The notes beneath the pieces are model-generated. The model did no database searches. It saw only the letters and a list, made by a program, of their open reading frames with translations, and had not been told where the DNA came from. Shown here piece after piece: positions 23,301-35,300 of a DNA stretch of 64,000 nucleotides. The stretch spans positions 372,001-436,000 of the forward strand of contig NW_024067740.1 in the NCBI RefSeq assembly GCF_009389715.1, read 5' to 3'. This DNA is from Phoenix dactylifera (Eukaryota > Streptophyta > Magnoliopsida > Arecales > Arecaceae). Numbering within the stretch: the stretch's first letter is position 1; each line of letters opens with the position of its first letter. A program made the translations under genes and the position numbers.

Positions 23301-26300
23301 GTTTCTACCCATCTCTCAACCTTTCCGACGAATCAAAGGAATTCTAAAACCTAGGCTCTAATACTACCAAATCTGTCACACCCCGAGCCCGGAGCACGAC
23401 AGACGCCGCACGTCTGCACAACGAACCGTATAGGCATGCAAGGCAGTTGACCATATCAAAGCAATTACAAATGCTTAAAATTTGCTTAAACATTAATTTA
23501 TTCAAAGCAATCTTACAAGGTTTCAAAACAGCATATGTCAACATAAATCAAATGTTCTAGCCATGGTCTGACGAACCGGCCCGTACCGGCCGGTTTGGGC
23601 CGTACCAAACCGGTCCGGCCTGTTACCGGTACGCCAGAGCCGTTGAAACCGGTACGGGCCAAACCTAGCCGGAGCCGGAGAAAACGAAGAGAAAGAGAGA
23701 GAGAAAGCAGGGAAGAGAGGAAGGGAGGAGAGGCCTCCGCGGGCTCCACCCGTGGAGGCTGGGGGGCAGCGGAGCCCGCCAGGGGGGGACGAAACAGGGG
23801 ACGCGGCTGTAGCCTCTGCCTCCGCCGCACCCCCATGGGCTCCGCCGCCCCCTCGGCCTCCACCGCCTCCCTGCGGCCTCTCCTCTCCTCCCTCCCTCTC
23901 TCCCCCACTCTCCTGTTCTCTTCTTCCCTGGCTCTGACGGGGAAGAGTGAAACAGGGGACGCGGCCGCACCCTCGGCCTCCGCCGCCCCCTCGGCCTCCA
24001 CCACCTCCCTGCGGCCCTCCGCGGGCGGCCTTTCCTCCCTCCCTCCCTCCTCCGCTTGCTCTCCCGTTCTCTTCTTCTTCCCTGGCTCCGGCGGAGAAGA
24101 GCATTTCGGTTCAGTACCGGTTTAAGCTGATCTGAACCGAAACCGTGTCGGTCCGGTAGGCGACCGATACGCCTACTGGTACGGGTACGGTGAACCTTGG
24201 TTCTAGTTAATATAACTAAAATTTCAATAATCGAGCAAAATCTTCCAAATCTAGTGCACTCCCTAATCCTGTGCGATCAAGCCTCTGAATCTGAAAAATA
24301 GACAAAATATGATAATGAGCTACACTAGCCGAGTAAGCAACATAATATCCCAGAGTGGGGTCAAAGCATACTAGATATTTAATCAAAACATAAAATAATG
24401 ACTGAAAATTAAATCACAAATAAGCATATTTTTCTTTTGAAATTTATTAAGCATTTTAATAGAAACTCTGATATCAGAATTCCAACATCAATAGGCTACA
24501 ACGACGTAACCCAGTGGCATGGGTCGCACAAAGTGCCAAAAACCACTATTGTTAACCACCGGTGGCAACGGTATCCAAAAACCACTATTCTAATCACCGG
24601 TGGCGCGTTGTCGAAACTAGTTTTTCACATATATAAATAGACAGGGCCAACGAATAATCCTCATTGGCAGAGCCAAAACAGATTATAGCCATGCCGAGGA
24701 TACATACATATGAAAATTGATTTCATAAGTTGTCCAGTCATATTTTAAAGATTTCATAGCATATAACAAAATTTTCAAGTGATATCTAACATGCTTGACC
24801 CATTTTACTAAGTACAAACTATATTTCAAAATTTAATCAACTAATAATTATTTTACTAATAATTTGGAAAATACACTTTAAATATTAAGTTACTTACCTC
24901 TTTTCGCTTTAAATCCTATTTCAGATAGGCGGATCAGATTCACCCATTTAAATATCATTAAATATAATTAACTTCTTTGTTAATTTTAGAGCTAAGCAAA
25001 ACTAAAGACACTATTAGACACGACCCAACAGGGCCCAAACTTGGCCCATATTGAACACGGCCCGATAGGCCCGCATTGGCCCACATTGGACATGGCCTAA
25101 TAGGGTTCGAAGTCAGCCCGCAATGGACATGGCCCAATAGGGCCCAAGCTTGGCCCACATTGGACATAGCCCAATAGGCCCGCACTAACCTACATTGGGC
25201 ACGGCCTAATAGGGCCCGAAGTCCGCCCGCAATGGACGCGGCTCAATAGGGCCCCAAACTTGGCCTAAAATGGCTGAACTGGGCCTAATTTGGGCCCACA
25301 ATGGGTACGGCCCAATAGGGCCCAACATGGCTGAAGTGGGCCAAAGTTGGGCCCTATTGGGTGAAGTGGGCCCATATTTGGCCCACAATGGGTACAACTC
25401 CAATAGGGCCCAACATGGCTGATATGGGCCCACAATGGGCACAACCCAACAGGAGAAGAATGGAACAAGGGAGGGAGCCGGCGGGTTGGCCAGCCTGGGT
25501 TGCGGAGGTCGTCGTCCAGTCGACGGCCAGCCGACCACAGTGGCGGCTGGCGGCAGCTGCGGCTATCGACGTGAAGAAGAGACCGAAAGTGGTCTTAGTT
25601 TGGGGCCGAAATAGAGGAAGAAATCAGGTTGTTTGGCAATGGAACGAAGGCAAGAAGAAGGAAGACTCACCGGCGAGCGGCGGAGGCGGCGAAGAGGAGG
25701 GATCTCAGCCGAGGAGCGGCTCAATCGGCGGCGTCTGGTGGCTACTTCCTGACGGCAAAATAGATCTCGAATCAGGAGAATTCGGAAGAAATGTAGGGAG
25801 AAGGGGAAAGAGAGCTCAGCGAAGCACAAGGCGGTAGTCGGAGGTGAGGAGGAAAGGGAGGAGAAGAAAGCTCGGTTGGTGATCTCAGGAGGAAGAATGG
25901 GTGGTTTTATAGGCCCCAATTCGAACGATAGACCTCCACAATTTTTGCGGCGGGTGTGATCGGCGGCCACTCGTGTAGTCGCGAGGTTGCTGCGGAATAG
26001 CCGCGGCGCCTCCGCTCCTATTGCGCCTGGAGAGGATCGCGATTGCGATCCTCTGCTCCGGCTCCTTCCAAAAGAGGCATTGGGCTGAAGTCGGCTGGGG
26101 TTGCCGGCTTCAGCCTAGTATCAACATAATACTTGAACTTGATATAGTTGTTGAGTAATGCCTCAAACAGCTTCGTGCCCATCCTACATATAGGAGCTCT
26201 CTCGTGTTCCTCATCATCTATTTAGCCACAAACTTTTATGTATGTTGTAGCCAATTGATGTCCTCATTTGTTAGGATAAGTTTGAAGTGGCATTCAAGAA

Positions 26301-29300
26301 AGAACTTATGCTCATAAGTCATAACTATGTCCATGCTCTTTCAATATTAATGAAAATTAAGATTTTGCTCAAGTATCACAAGTTTACAAGATTAACTTAA
26401 TGAGCAAAAAAGAAAAAAGAAATAACAAACTGGAAGTGTTGGTGGAGACACCACTCTGGTGAAAAATGGACATCACGACAAGTACAAAAACTGAATTGTT
26501 TGCTAGCCCAATATAATTTGAAAGGCAGTCCATAACCCTCATAGCAGGGTAACCGCTAATAGAAGATCACGGGGGTGTGGGTGGATCTGGCTTCCACCTC
26601 CTAAAATTATTGGGGAAATATACCATTAAAATATCTTTTTTGAGAAGCAGGAGGCGTTGTTCCCCATCCTGTACCCTATAACTACCCCATCCCCACCTAG
26701 GTCGGAGCCCAACCCCTAGGCAGATTGAGCCACTGTTTGTTAAATGGTGGATTTAAATATACGGTAGTTGAAGTTTGATGCTCTTCAGAATTGAACCTTG
26801 CTCCTCAGCAGCACAAGTGGCAAGGTCTGTGCCACCCAAACTAAGGCTTGGTGGTATCTGCCATGATGATGTCATCAGCGCAAGCTTCCGACATGGCACA
26901 GTTTAGAACTTTGCCAAACAGTGCAATAATAGATGATTTGCTACTATTGAAGTTGCATGCATTATGTTTCTTCCAAATAGTACAACATACAATTGAGTCC
27001 CATCTTTCCTTAGAAATGATCTCCCTTCAAAAGGTTGTGTCAGTCAGATAGGTGTGGGCTGGATTTCCATATTTAGACAGATTTTGTAGCTGTCTGATTG
27101 CTAACAATCAGGCGCGTATTACGTTATAATAGCTGTTGTACTTATTGTGTATAGGTTTCCATATTTAGACAGATTCTGTAGTTGTTTGATTGCTAACAAT
27201 CAGGCGCATATTACGTTATAATAGCTGCTGTACATATCGTGTATAGGTTTCCATATTTAGACAGGTTCTGTAGCTGTCTAATTGCTAACAATTAGGTGCA
27301 TATTATTCCATATTTAGACAGATTCTGTAGCTGTATAATTGCTAACAATCACCTACCGGATGAGGTGATTGTTGAAAATTGTGCCCATGTAGGTCAGGCT
27401 TGACATATCGTACGAATACTCAATATAAATAACATGCTATGTTATGTTGGCTCACAAATCTATTTGCATGCAAGCTGTTTTTAGTTATTTTTAATGAGAA
27501 ATTGACAAGTTAAGAGCACTCAATTTGTTTTTAATATCTCAACCTCCAATAATCTTGCATCCTAAATTAATCTAAAGGTGTGAGTTGTGGCTTATAAAAG
27601 GTCTTCAACATTTCCATAGCACTATTGAATGAAATCTAGCTCACAAGCTAATATGAATTAGCATGACTTCGGATCAAAGAAAAAAACAAGAAAGAAAAAG
27701 CTCATTAGAGCAAAGCTTCAAAAAACCATGTTGTTACTTAAGGATATTAAAATGCAATATGTGAGAATAATCCACATGGATGAATGATGCAGTGAAGGAT
27801 TTGAATTAACCTCGTCTACAACTTTTAGACTCCTATTTCATATACATATTTTTTTCTGTCGTTTGGTATGAGTAGTCCAGGTAGAAAATTTCTAATGCCA
27901 TCTATGATGAATGTCTTGGCTGGGGACCTGGAGTTGCATATTTGTCATGATGTTGTCATTCAGATTTAATGTTTAAAACTAATAGTGTGCCTTGAATCAA
28001 TGTTGTTTAGATAGAACACAGTTATCTTTATGTTGCAATTTGTATTGCCATCAATAGGCCTACATAACACTTGCGGTTTGGCCTTGTTGTGTCACTTTAC
28101 TATGGAGGCTTTTCCTGAAACACTTCACCAATTCATAGATTTCACATCAGATTGAGAGTTGGTTAGCAAAATTCTTAAAGTTGATGAAACATATCTTGAC
28201 CTTTGAAAGCTCGTAAACATGGGCTAATGCTTATTTGTTGAGGTATTTACTTTTTTCTTATTTCAGGAAGATTTGTACTATCCCCACCCGCTGATACAGG
28301 ATATAATTTGGGCTTCACTTCATAAAGTTGCTGAACCTATTCTAATGCATTCGCCTGGTAGCATGTTGAGAAAGAAGGCTTTGCATACTGCGATGCAACA
28401 TATTCATTATGAAGATGAGAGTACTCGATATATTTGTATTGGTCCTGTTAACAAGGTAAGCATGAAAGTTTCCACTTGCATCTTTGACCTGTAGACTTAA
28501 GAGTTGATTGATGTGTTCTGTTGATAGGTAGTAGTGTATGAGACTTGAAATTCATTACCGGGTTATCAAGAAAATGATTATTTTCTAATTTTTGTCATCG
28601 TATATGAAATGATTTTTTTATGCATGCCGATAAATTAAGGATTTAACACAAACACATACGTGACCAGATCTTGGTATATATCTATGCACCTTAGTGTAGG
28701 GGGCTTTCTCTCATGAGCAAGGTTCGTCGTCTCGGTACCGAACCCTGTACCGGTGCCACACCGGCACCATGTCGGCACAGTACGGTGCGGGGTCTTTTCG
28801 GTGTATCGAGTGTCGGTACGCGTCTCGTATCAGTACCAGTACCAAACTGGTACGGTGCGGTATGAGGTGTACCGTTCGGTTCGATCCGGTACAGCGAACC
28901 TTGATTACGAGTACCTTTGTACCATCGGCTTGACTCAGCTATTTCTGTGGATTTTAAGTTGAATAGTCTTATTCTTCTACTGCTCTATGACGTCAAACTC
29001 TTCCGTGTTGGTGTTTGTTCCTGAATTATCAACTCATTAACTGAGGTATCGGAAGACAATCAACTCTTGCATCCTTAATGACAAGAACTCGTTCAACTGT
29101 GCTAATATATAATGAACACTGTGATAACGTTCTTTGCTAGTTCAATTATATAGTGGATCCTTACCTAAAATTTTCCCTTTCATATAATTATTTTATATTC
29201 CATACTTGTTCATTTAAACTGGTGTAACCATGGGACTCATAAAATTCATAATATTCTCTTGGATCTTAGATGTTCTCTTGTGAACTTTACATTTTCTATA

Positions 29301-32300
29301 CTCTCAGAATATTCATTATTCATTCCTTTTTTTGGTAGTTGAGCCCAAATAGGTCTAGATATGAGGCCTTCAGGCCATTACTCCATCCATCAAATGCATA
29401 AATTGACCGTCCACTAGACCATGCCATGTTATCCGGACAATACAAGTCTAACCAGCACTTGACGCTCTATCAGCCGATGATATGTCTGACCATGAAATTG
29501 TGGCACCACCAACTTCTCATGCTTCATCATGCCATCCTTTGCTATCATTCTATGCCTATCTTGCGCCAATATTTTGCCCCATTGTCATCTGAGACCATCC
29601 CACGTGCATCGCACAACGATCCCGTGCTGTCTTGCCCATCTTGTGTCTTTTTGTATTGGCATTCTAAAATTTCAAAACCATCTTCAACTTCACAAACACT
29701 ATCAAAGGAGTTGCACCTGCCTCCAACTTCTCTTAGTGCTCTTATGCAAGTACATTCATCAATCTGATCTAAAATTTTATGGAAGGAAAAATCTGAAATA
29801 TGATTGTATAATTTTTATGCTTTTTTGGCTTTTGATAGTAAATTTCATAATCAACTCATGGCATTTGAGTTGAATTCACAGCCCATAGCATAGTTGAGTT
29901 ACAGGGTTACCTGCAACCTCATGGTCATGGAGTAGATGCCAGCTAATGCATCATGACAAAGAGTTAATTTAATTCCTATAGATGCAAATAACTTGGGCAT
30001 GCCTGAGTCAGGCTTGTTTTTGACTTGACATGTGGTTAAACTGTGAAGTTTTGACTTACATCCTAGTAAGTTATTATTTGCTCCAAGAATCTTGGAGCTG
30101 TGTGCCTCACATCCTAGAAACAGTTATCAGTTGTATGTTGATGCTTCATTATCAGGCTTTTGATCATGTGGCATCCTAGAATTGTTCCTGAGTTTGCTAA
30201 AGACTCTGTGTTTAATATAAATCATTAGCTATATCAGTGGGAAATCACAATCTATTTAGTGTTTTTCATGTTGTGTTTTCTTTTATCTATATCATGTAGT
30301 TATTGTAGCACCAAGCACTCGTTGCCTGAACTTTAATATATGCAGGTACTAAATATGCTTTCCTGCTGGATTGAAGATCCATATTCAGAAGCATTCAAGT
30401 TGCACCTTCCAAGAATCTATGATTTTTTGTGGATTGCAGAAGATGGCATGAAAATGAAGGTTTTAAGATACTATCAAGTGCATTCTCCTTCTATTTGTGC
30501 TCCTTGGCATCCTTCTTGGTGTCTGCAAGATTTGACTGTACATTGCATCTCCAAGAGCATTGTCTAAGTAGTCAATATTTGTTAAATCTCATTTACAAAA
30601 TGCAGGGCTATAATGGCAGCCAAATGTGGGATATGGGTCTCTCAGTTCAAGCAATTATCTCAACTGACCTTTCTGAAGAATATGGCCCTACTCTTAGGCG
30701 GGCACATGACTTCATAAAAGACTCACAGGTTTATACTCTTTAGCAGAATGCCTCTTTTTGTTGTGCCTGTTACACTTTCACCAATAATTTTGTATTTGTA
30801 TTATTCCACATTTTTGAAGGTTCTGGAAGACGCCCCTGGTGATCTTAGTTTCTGGCATCGCCACATCTCTAAAGGTGGATGGACCTTTTCTACAGCAGAT
30901 CATGGATGGCCCGTATCAGATTGCACATCAGAAGGATTGATGGTACATCTGACATGTATTGCTTCTGTTGATGCTATTCTTGCTTATACCTTTCCTTCTT
31001 GTGCAGGCTTCACTATTGTTGTCGAAGATCTCTCCAGAAATCGTTGGTGAACCATTATGTGCAGGGCGGATTTATGATGCTGTTAATGTCATTCTTTCCC
31101 TTATGGTAACTTGGCCATGACTTGGATATAAATATACTGTAGTATGTTGCATTTCCACCTGCAGAAGCATTGTTCAAGAATTGTAATGTATATATGTGTC
31201 GATGGCGCACCAAACTGTGCAAGATTTCCCCCCTCCAGACCTTGACATATTCATAAAATTAAACAATCTTCAAAGTTATATGTATAATGCAAAAAGTCAA
31301 AACCATGTAAATAAGAATTTTATTTTAATATTAGCTTTAGTTGTAATCTGTCTGTAACATAATTCAAAGAGCATTTAAATAATAGTTTTGCTGAATATGG
31401 GGTCATTGTCTTATATATGTGCCTAATTATTAAGACCAAACCTATATAATTTACTAACTCATACTCATAGAATATGAGTGCATTGTGCCTACAAATTGGC
31501 ATGAAATTCCAAGCGTGAAATGTATAGGCTTGGGCTGAGAAGTTAGGCCTGTTGACACAGCTTGAATTAATCAACTTGGCCTGAACTATATTCAAGACGG
31601 ATTCTGAGTTTGTCTTGGAAATGTGTGTACATTTATAGACTCAGCATCTTCAAAAGTTATCTTAAACATGTGTTTCTGCATATCCATGCATGCCTGTGCA
31701 TTTGTGTTGCTTGTGATGCATGCAAGTTGGGTTAGGCCAAATCCTGGCCTGCATAAGACTTGGGAACCTCTTGTGCTGAAGCACCATCAAACTCAATAGT
31801 ATATGAACTGTGACCGCCTTATTGGGCATGCCTTTTAGGCCCTAATCTGGGAATGAGCCAAGGCATGCCTTCTCTGAGGCCGTTCTGAGCCTGTCAATGG
31901 TTGTTCTCATAAGCATTGTTCTTTTTACTAGTATTTTCTACTCGAGGCTTTCGTTAATATTTGTGCATATCTGCTAGCCTCTTGCTATATGCAACAAATC
32001 CCTGGTTTTTTGTGTTATCCTTTGTTGGTCTCTTTGTAGAACAAAAATGGTGGTTTTGCAACTTTTGAGCCTACAAGATCCTATGCTTGGTTGGAGGTGA
32101 GTACTTGTAAATGTATATTTCCTTGTTTACAGTTCCTCCATAGCATTTTTATCTTTACTTATTTTTGAACTGAGAAGATGTATTTGTGTATAATCCCCTA
32201 ATTCCTTTTCAGCTTCTTGGAAATTTATTGAGATAAAAGTATTTACCTTGCGCATTTGCATGGCTTCCTCTTGTATCTATGCAACCGATGAATAAGAAAG

Positions 32301-35300
32301 CACCCTTAATTTTATAGTCAAGTTTGTGAGGTCTTTTCCTTTTTCAGGGTATCTTTTTGAAGCTAGTACTTTTGATACTCTAGGTAGCATCTCCAGATAA
32401 AGGCAGACCATACTTATGAATGTTACTTTTTAGAGAAAATATTAGAAAGCTTCATGTTTTTATTAAGATAATCAAATGAATTTGTGAATTTCGTAGTTTG
32501 TTCCACTACAGCTGCAAATCCAAAATCTCTTTGACAATGTCTCAAAAAAAAAGGCACATTGATCCTCAAGCTACACTGTGGTTCCAGATTGAGCTCAGTT
32601 CTATTGATAACAAATGCAGTTTCTTGCTGAACCCAGACTTGTTGTATGAGGTTGATTAATATTTAATAGTCTAGAAACATTTTCCCGATGTTGTTTTGAC
32701 CAGTTTCTTGTGCAGAGGCTGTCAATCAGTTTTGTTTTAAATACACTCTTGGTGGTGTCAGTCTATGAATATGTTTGAGTCTTCAATTATGCTTATTTGT
32801 CTACCTAGATATTGAAGGTGAACTATTGAAATTTTGTTATCCTGGCGATTTCATGAATTCCCTATGAACCATAAACTCGTGGTTTGAACAAAATCACATG
32901 AAGTCCTCCTTGCAAAAAGTACAGAAAAAGTGAGCTTCAAAAATTTTTGAAGGATAGATGATATAGTTAATTATAAAAGCATAGAGGTGCCAAGGGTGGC
33001 GTTACATCCAACAAGAAGACCGACGATATTTATCCAAGTGAGATGGTGCAAAGCACGGGCACCCTTAATGGAGATGAATTATGAAAGTGATTTAGACAAC
33101 CATGAATTTGTTATGAAAGTGACATTCTGCTTTTGTGTAAGCTGTGTTGTTTGTTATCAGTTAAAGTAGAGATTGTTGATTACACATACGTGGTGCTTTC
33201 TGCACCAATTTTCTGTTATTATTGGCTTGACTACTAGAATGATAAACATTTAGAGCCTAGGGTAAGATTTTTTTATCATTTTTCAATTTGTTATTAAAAT
33301 GCAATATAGAAGTGTAATAAATTTTATTTAAAACATGATGTAGGTTTGTCAAAACCATCATGGTGCCATTACGACATTGTAATAGTTGTTAGAGAAACAT
33401 ATTATTTTGAAAAATAAAGAATCATATTAAATAAGAGGCCTACTTATAAGCTGAGCCTCATTGAGTATCAACACAGATTATTATCACTGTGCTAATACTG
33501 AGTATATATTAATCTTATTTTCCATATCACAGAATCTATATCATAATATAGACAGGACTATGACAATTTAATATGGTTTTTCTTTCATTTTAGTGAGTAT
33601 TTCTTACCAATAATCCTAATATTAATATTATTAATATTGTTGCTAAGCTTTGATCTTGTTTCATGCTATTTAAAATTTTTTTTTGATATTAATATTATGA
33701 TATACTATCACTATACAAAATTTTAATAATATGTGTATATTTGTCGATATAGTAAAATAATATATTATTATAAAATAATAAGATCATGATTGGACCTACA
33801 TATAATAAGAAATAGAAAAGTATTGCATCTAGGGGATATTTAAATGCAATATGGCGGGATCATTGGTGAGTCTGCTTTTATTTTTAAGTAACATCGTAAT
33901 CATAAAAATATAATAGAAATTAAGAAAATATTAGTTTAATATAATGATCCGTGCGGGATATGGGCAAGGTACAATACTAAGAAAAAGTGTTTTTCATTAA
34001 TATTAGCATACATTACGCAAATATCATTATTAATAATGTCATTAATTTCTACATTAATTTAGTGGTACTAATGAAAGGTTCTTTATTTAATACGGTTTAA
34101 TAAGCTCATAAGTTTCTTATTAATGATATTATATTTTTATATTTTGATAAAAAACTGTATTAAATAAGAGCCTACTTATTATCCAAAATAAAGAGATCTA
34201 TTAATAACATTATTAATTTGGTTGTCCATGTGGCGAATGGAGAGTTATGCACAGGCAAAGCCTCCATGGTAGTATATGTATATTAGATTTGTTTTTTCGT
34301 GAATATACTTGAATTCTTTAACAATTGAAATATTAAAATTGTATAAATCACATCTCTTTTGCTCACTTACGAAAATGCTTTTCTGGAAATTGGTTCTCCC
34401 TTGATGACTAGGATATCAATGCCAGACATTTGCATCCCATAGTATGCCAAAACAATCAAATCTTTAATTCCAAATTACCTCCTACCTACTTCTAGTATTT
34501 CCATGCAATTCTTCATAATAGCTGTTGGAAGCAATAGGTATCTTCTTCTGTTTAATCATCCACCCATTTTCATTCTTCTCGATCACTTTCTGATTTTGGT
34601 TAAACTCTCTTGGTTTCTCGAGCATTATAGTTCTTGAGCAGTGGACCTAACCTCATGTATGTCCTTAACAATAAAGAAGCAGCCAGCATATACCTCAACT
34701 ATGTTACAAAAAAAATTTACTATTCATATTTCACTCAAGTACGTTTGGCTTTATGTGCACATCAGGTTACCCCCAATGCTAACCATGTGTGCCCCTCTAA
34801 TTTATGTCCATGCTCTTGAAAATACATTAAAACTTACCCCTTAAAATTTTCGACCACTAACAGTCACCAAAATTTCCTCTATGATATCTTAATAAGCACC
34901 TCCTTACTCACTTATCTTAATATCATTCTTGGGTGACTGAGAACTTAGGGTCAATCTTTGATAGAACTGGAATTGGAAAGTCACTCCTTGTTCATGAGAT
35001 GTATTCTCCTGGAAAGAGATTGGCCATGTTCTAAAAGTCTTGAATATAAAGGAAAGAAGTTTGAATTTTTGTCCCATACTTTTCTGCTGGAACATAAAGA
35101 AAGCACCAATTAACAAATTCAACTATTAAATTAACTAATATTTTTATTCTAAAAACTGTTGCATGCATGATACTCTACATCACATAGAGGGATTTCATAA
35201 AATATCCCCATATGGAAGGATACTTTGAGGAACTACATTCCTAATAGTGAAGATTGTATCCATGTAACGTGAAGCTCAGTTTCTTTTAAAAGAATTATTA

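Larger units (their letters stand above)
16235..26126 (-). mobile_element. Ty3/gypsy chromovirus (Tekay/Del type), full-length but decayed
   Basis: Two long direct repeats flank gag and pol in the order gag, protease, reverse transcriptase, RNase H, integrase, chromodomain on the minus strand, the Ty3/gypsy order. The [16 protein letters not shown] block near 18615-18665 is the chromodomain typical of the Tekay/Del clade. A methionine-tRNA-like primer site (tggta...ttagagcctagg on the minus strand, 23347-23370) adjoins the right LTR. A purine tract (aaggagtgagaa, minus strand) adjoins the left LTR. A 4-5 bp target duplication is likely (taat at 16231-16234 and 26127-26130). Many stops and frameshifts show it is not autonomous. 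It lies inside OSC intron 6, antisense to the gene. Confidence 0.92.
15806..28266 (+). other. OSC intron 6 (12.5 kb)
   Basis: The donor AAG|gttggt and acceptor ttcag|GAAGAT join exons coding NECAK and EDLYYPHPL with no frame change. Most of the length is one Ty3/gypsy element (16235-26126) in opposite orientation to the gene. The 3' remainder (26127-28266) holds a 92-bp tandem repeat and otherwise nothing I recognise. Confidence 0.85.
26127..28266. other. 3' part of OSC intron 6
   Basis: AT-rich unique-looking DNA with a tandem repeat at 27064-27340 and a small hairpin at 27344-27373. I recognise no gene. Short open frames (such as 26848-27051) have no family resemblance. Confidence 0.6.

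Noticed and set aside
23513-24125. Overlapping GC-rich frames of 100-188 codons on both strands
   Set aside because: They lie inside the 638-bp non-autonomous TIR element and its purine/pyrimidine halves. Low-complexity composition explains the lack of stops.
29320-29873. Possible gene in OSC intron 7 (frames of about 113 codons)
   Set aside because: Two overlapping frames of similar length, no domain, no splice pattern. Probably chance in pyrimidine-rich DNA.
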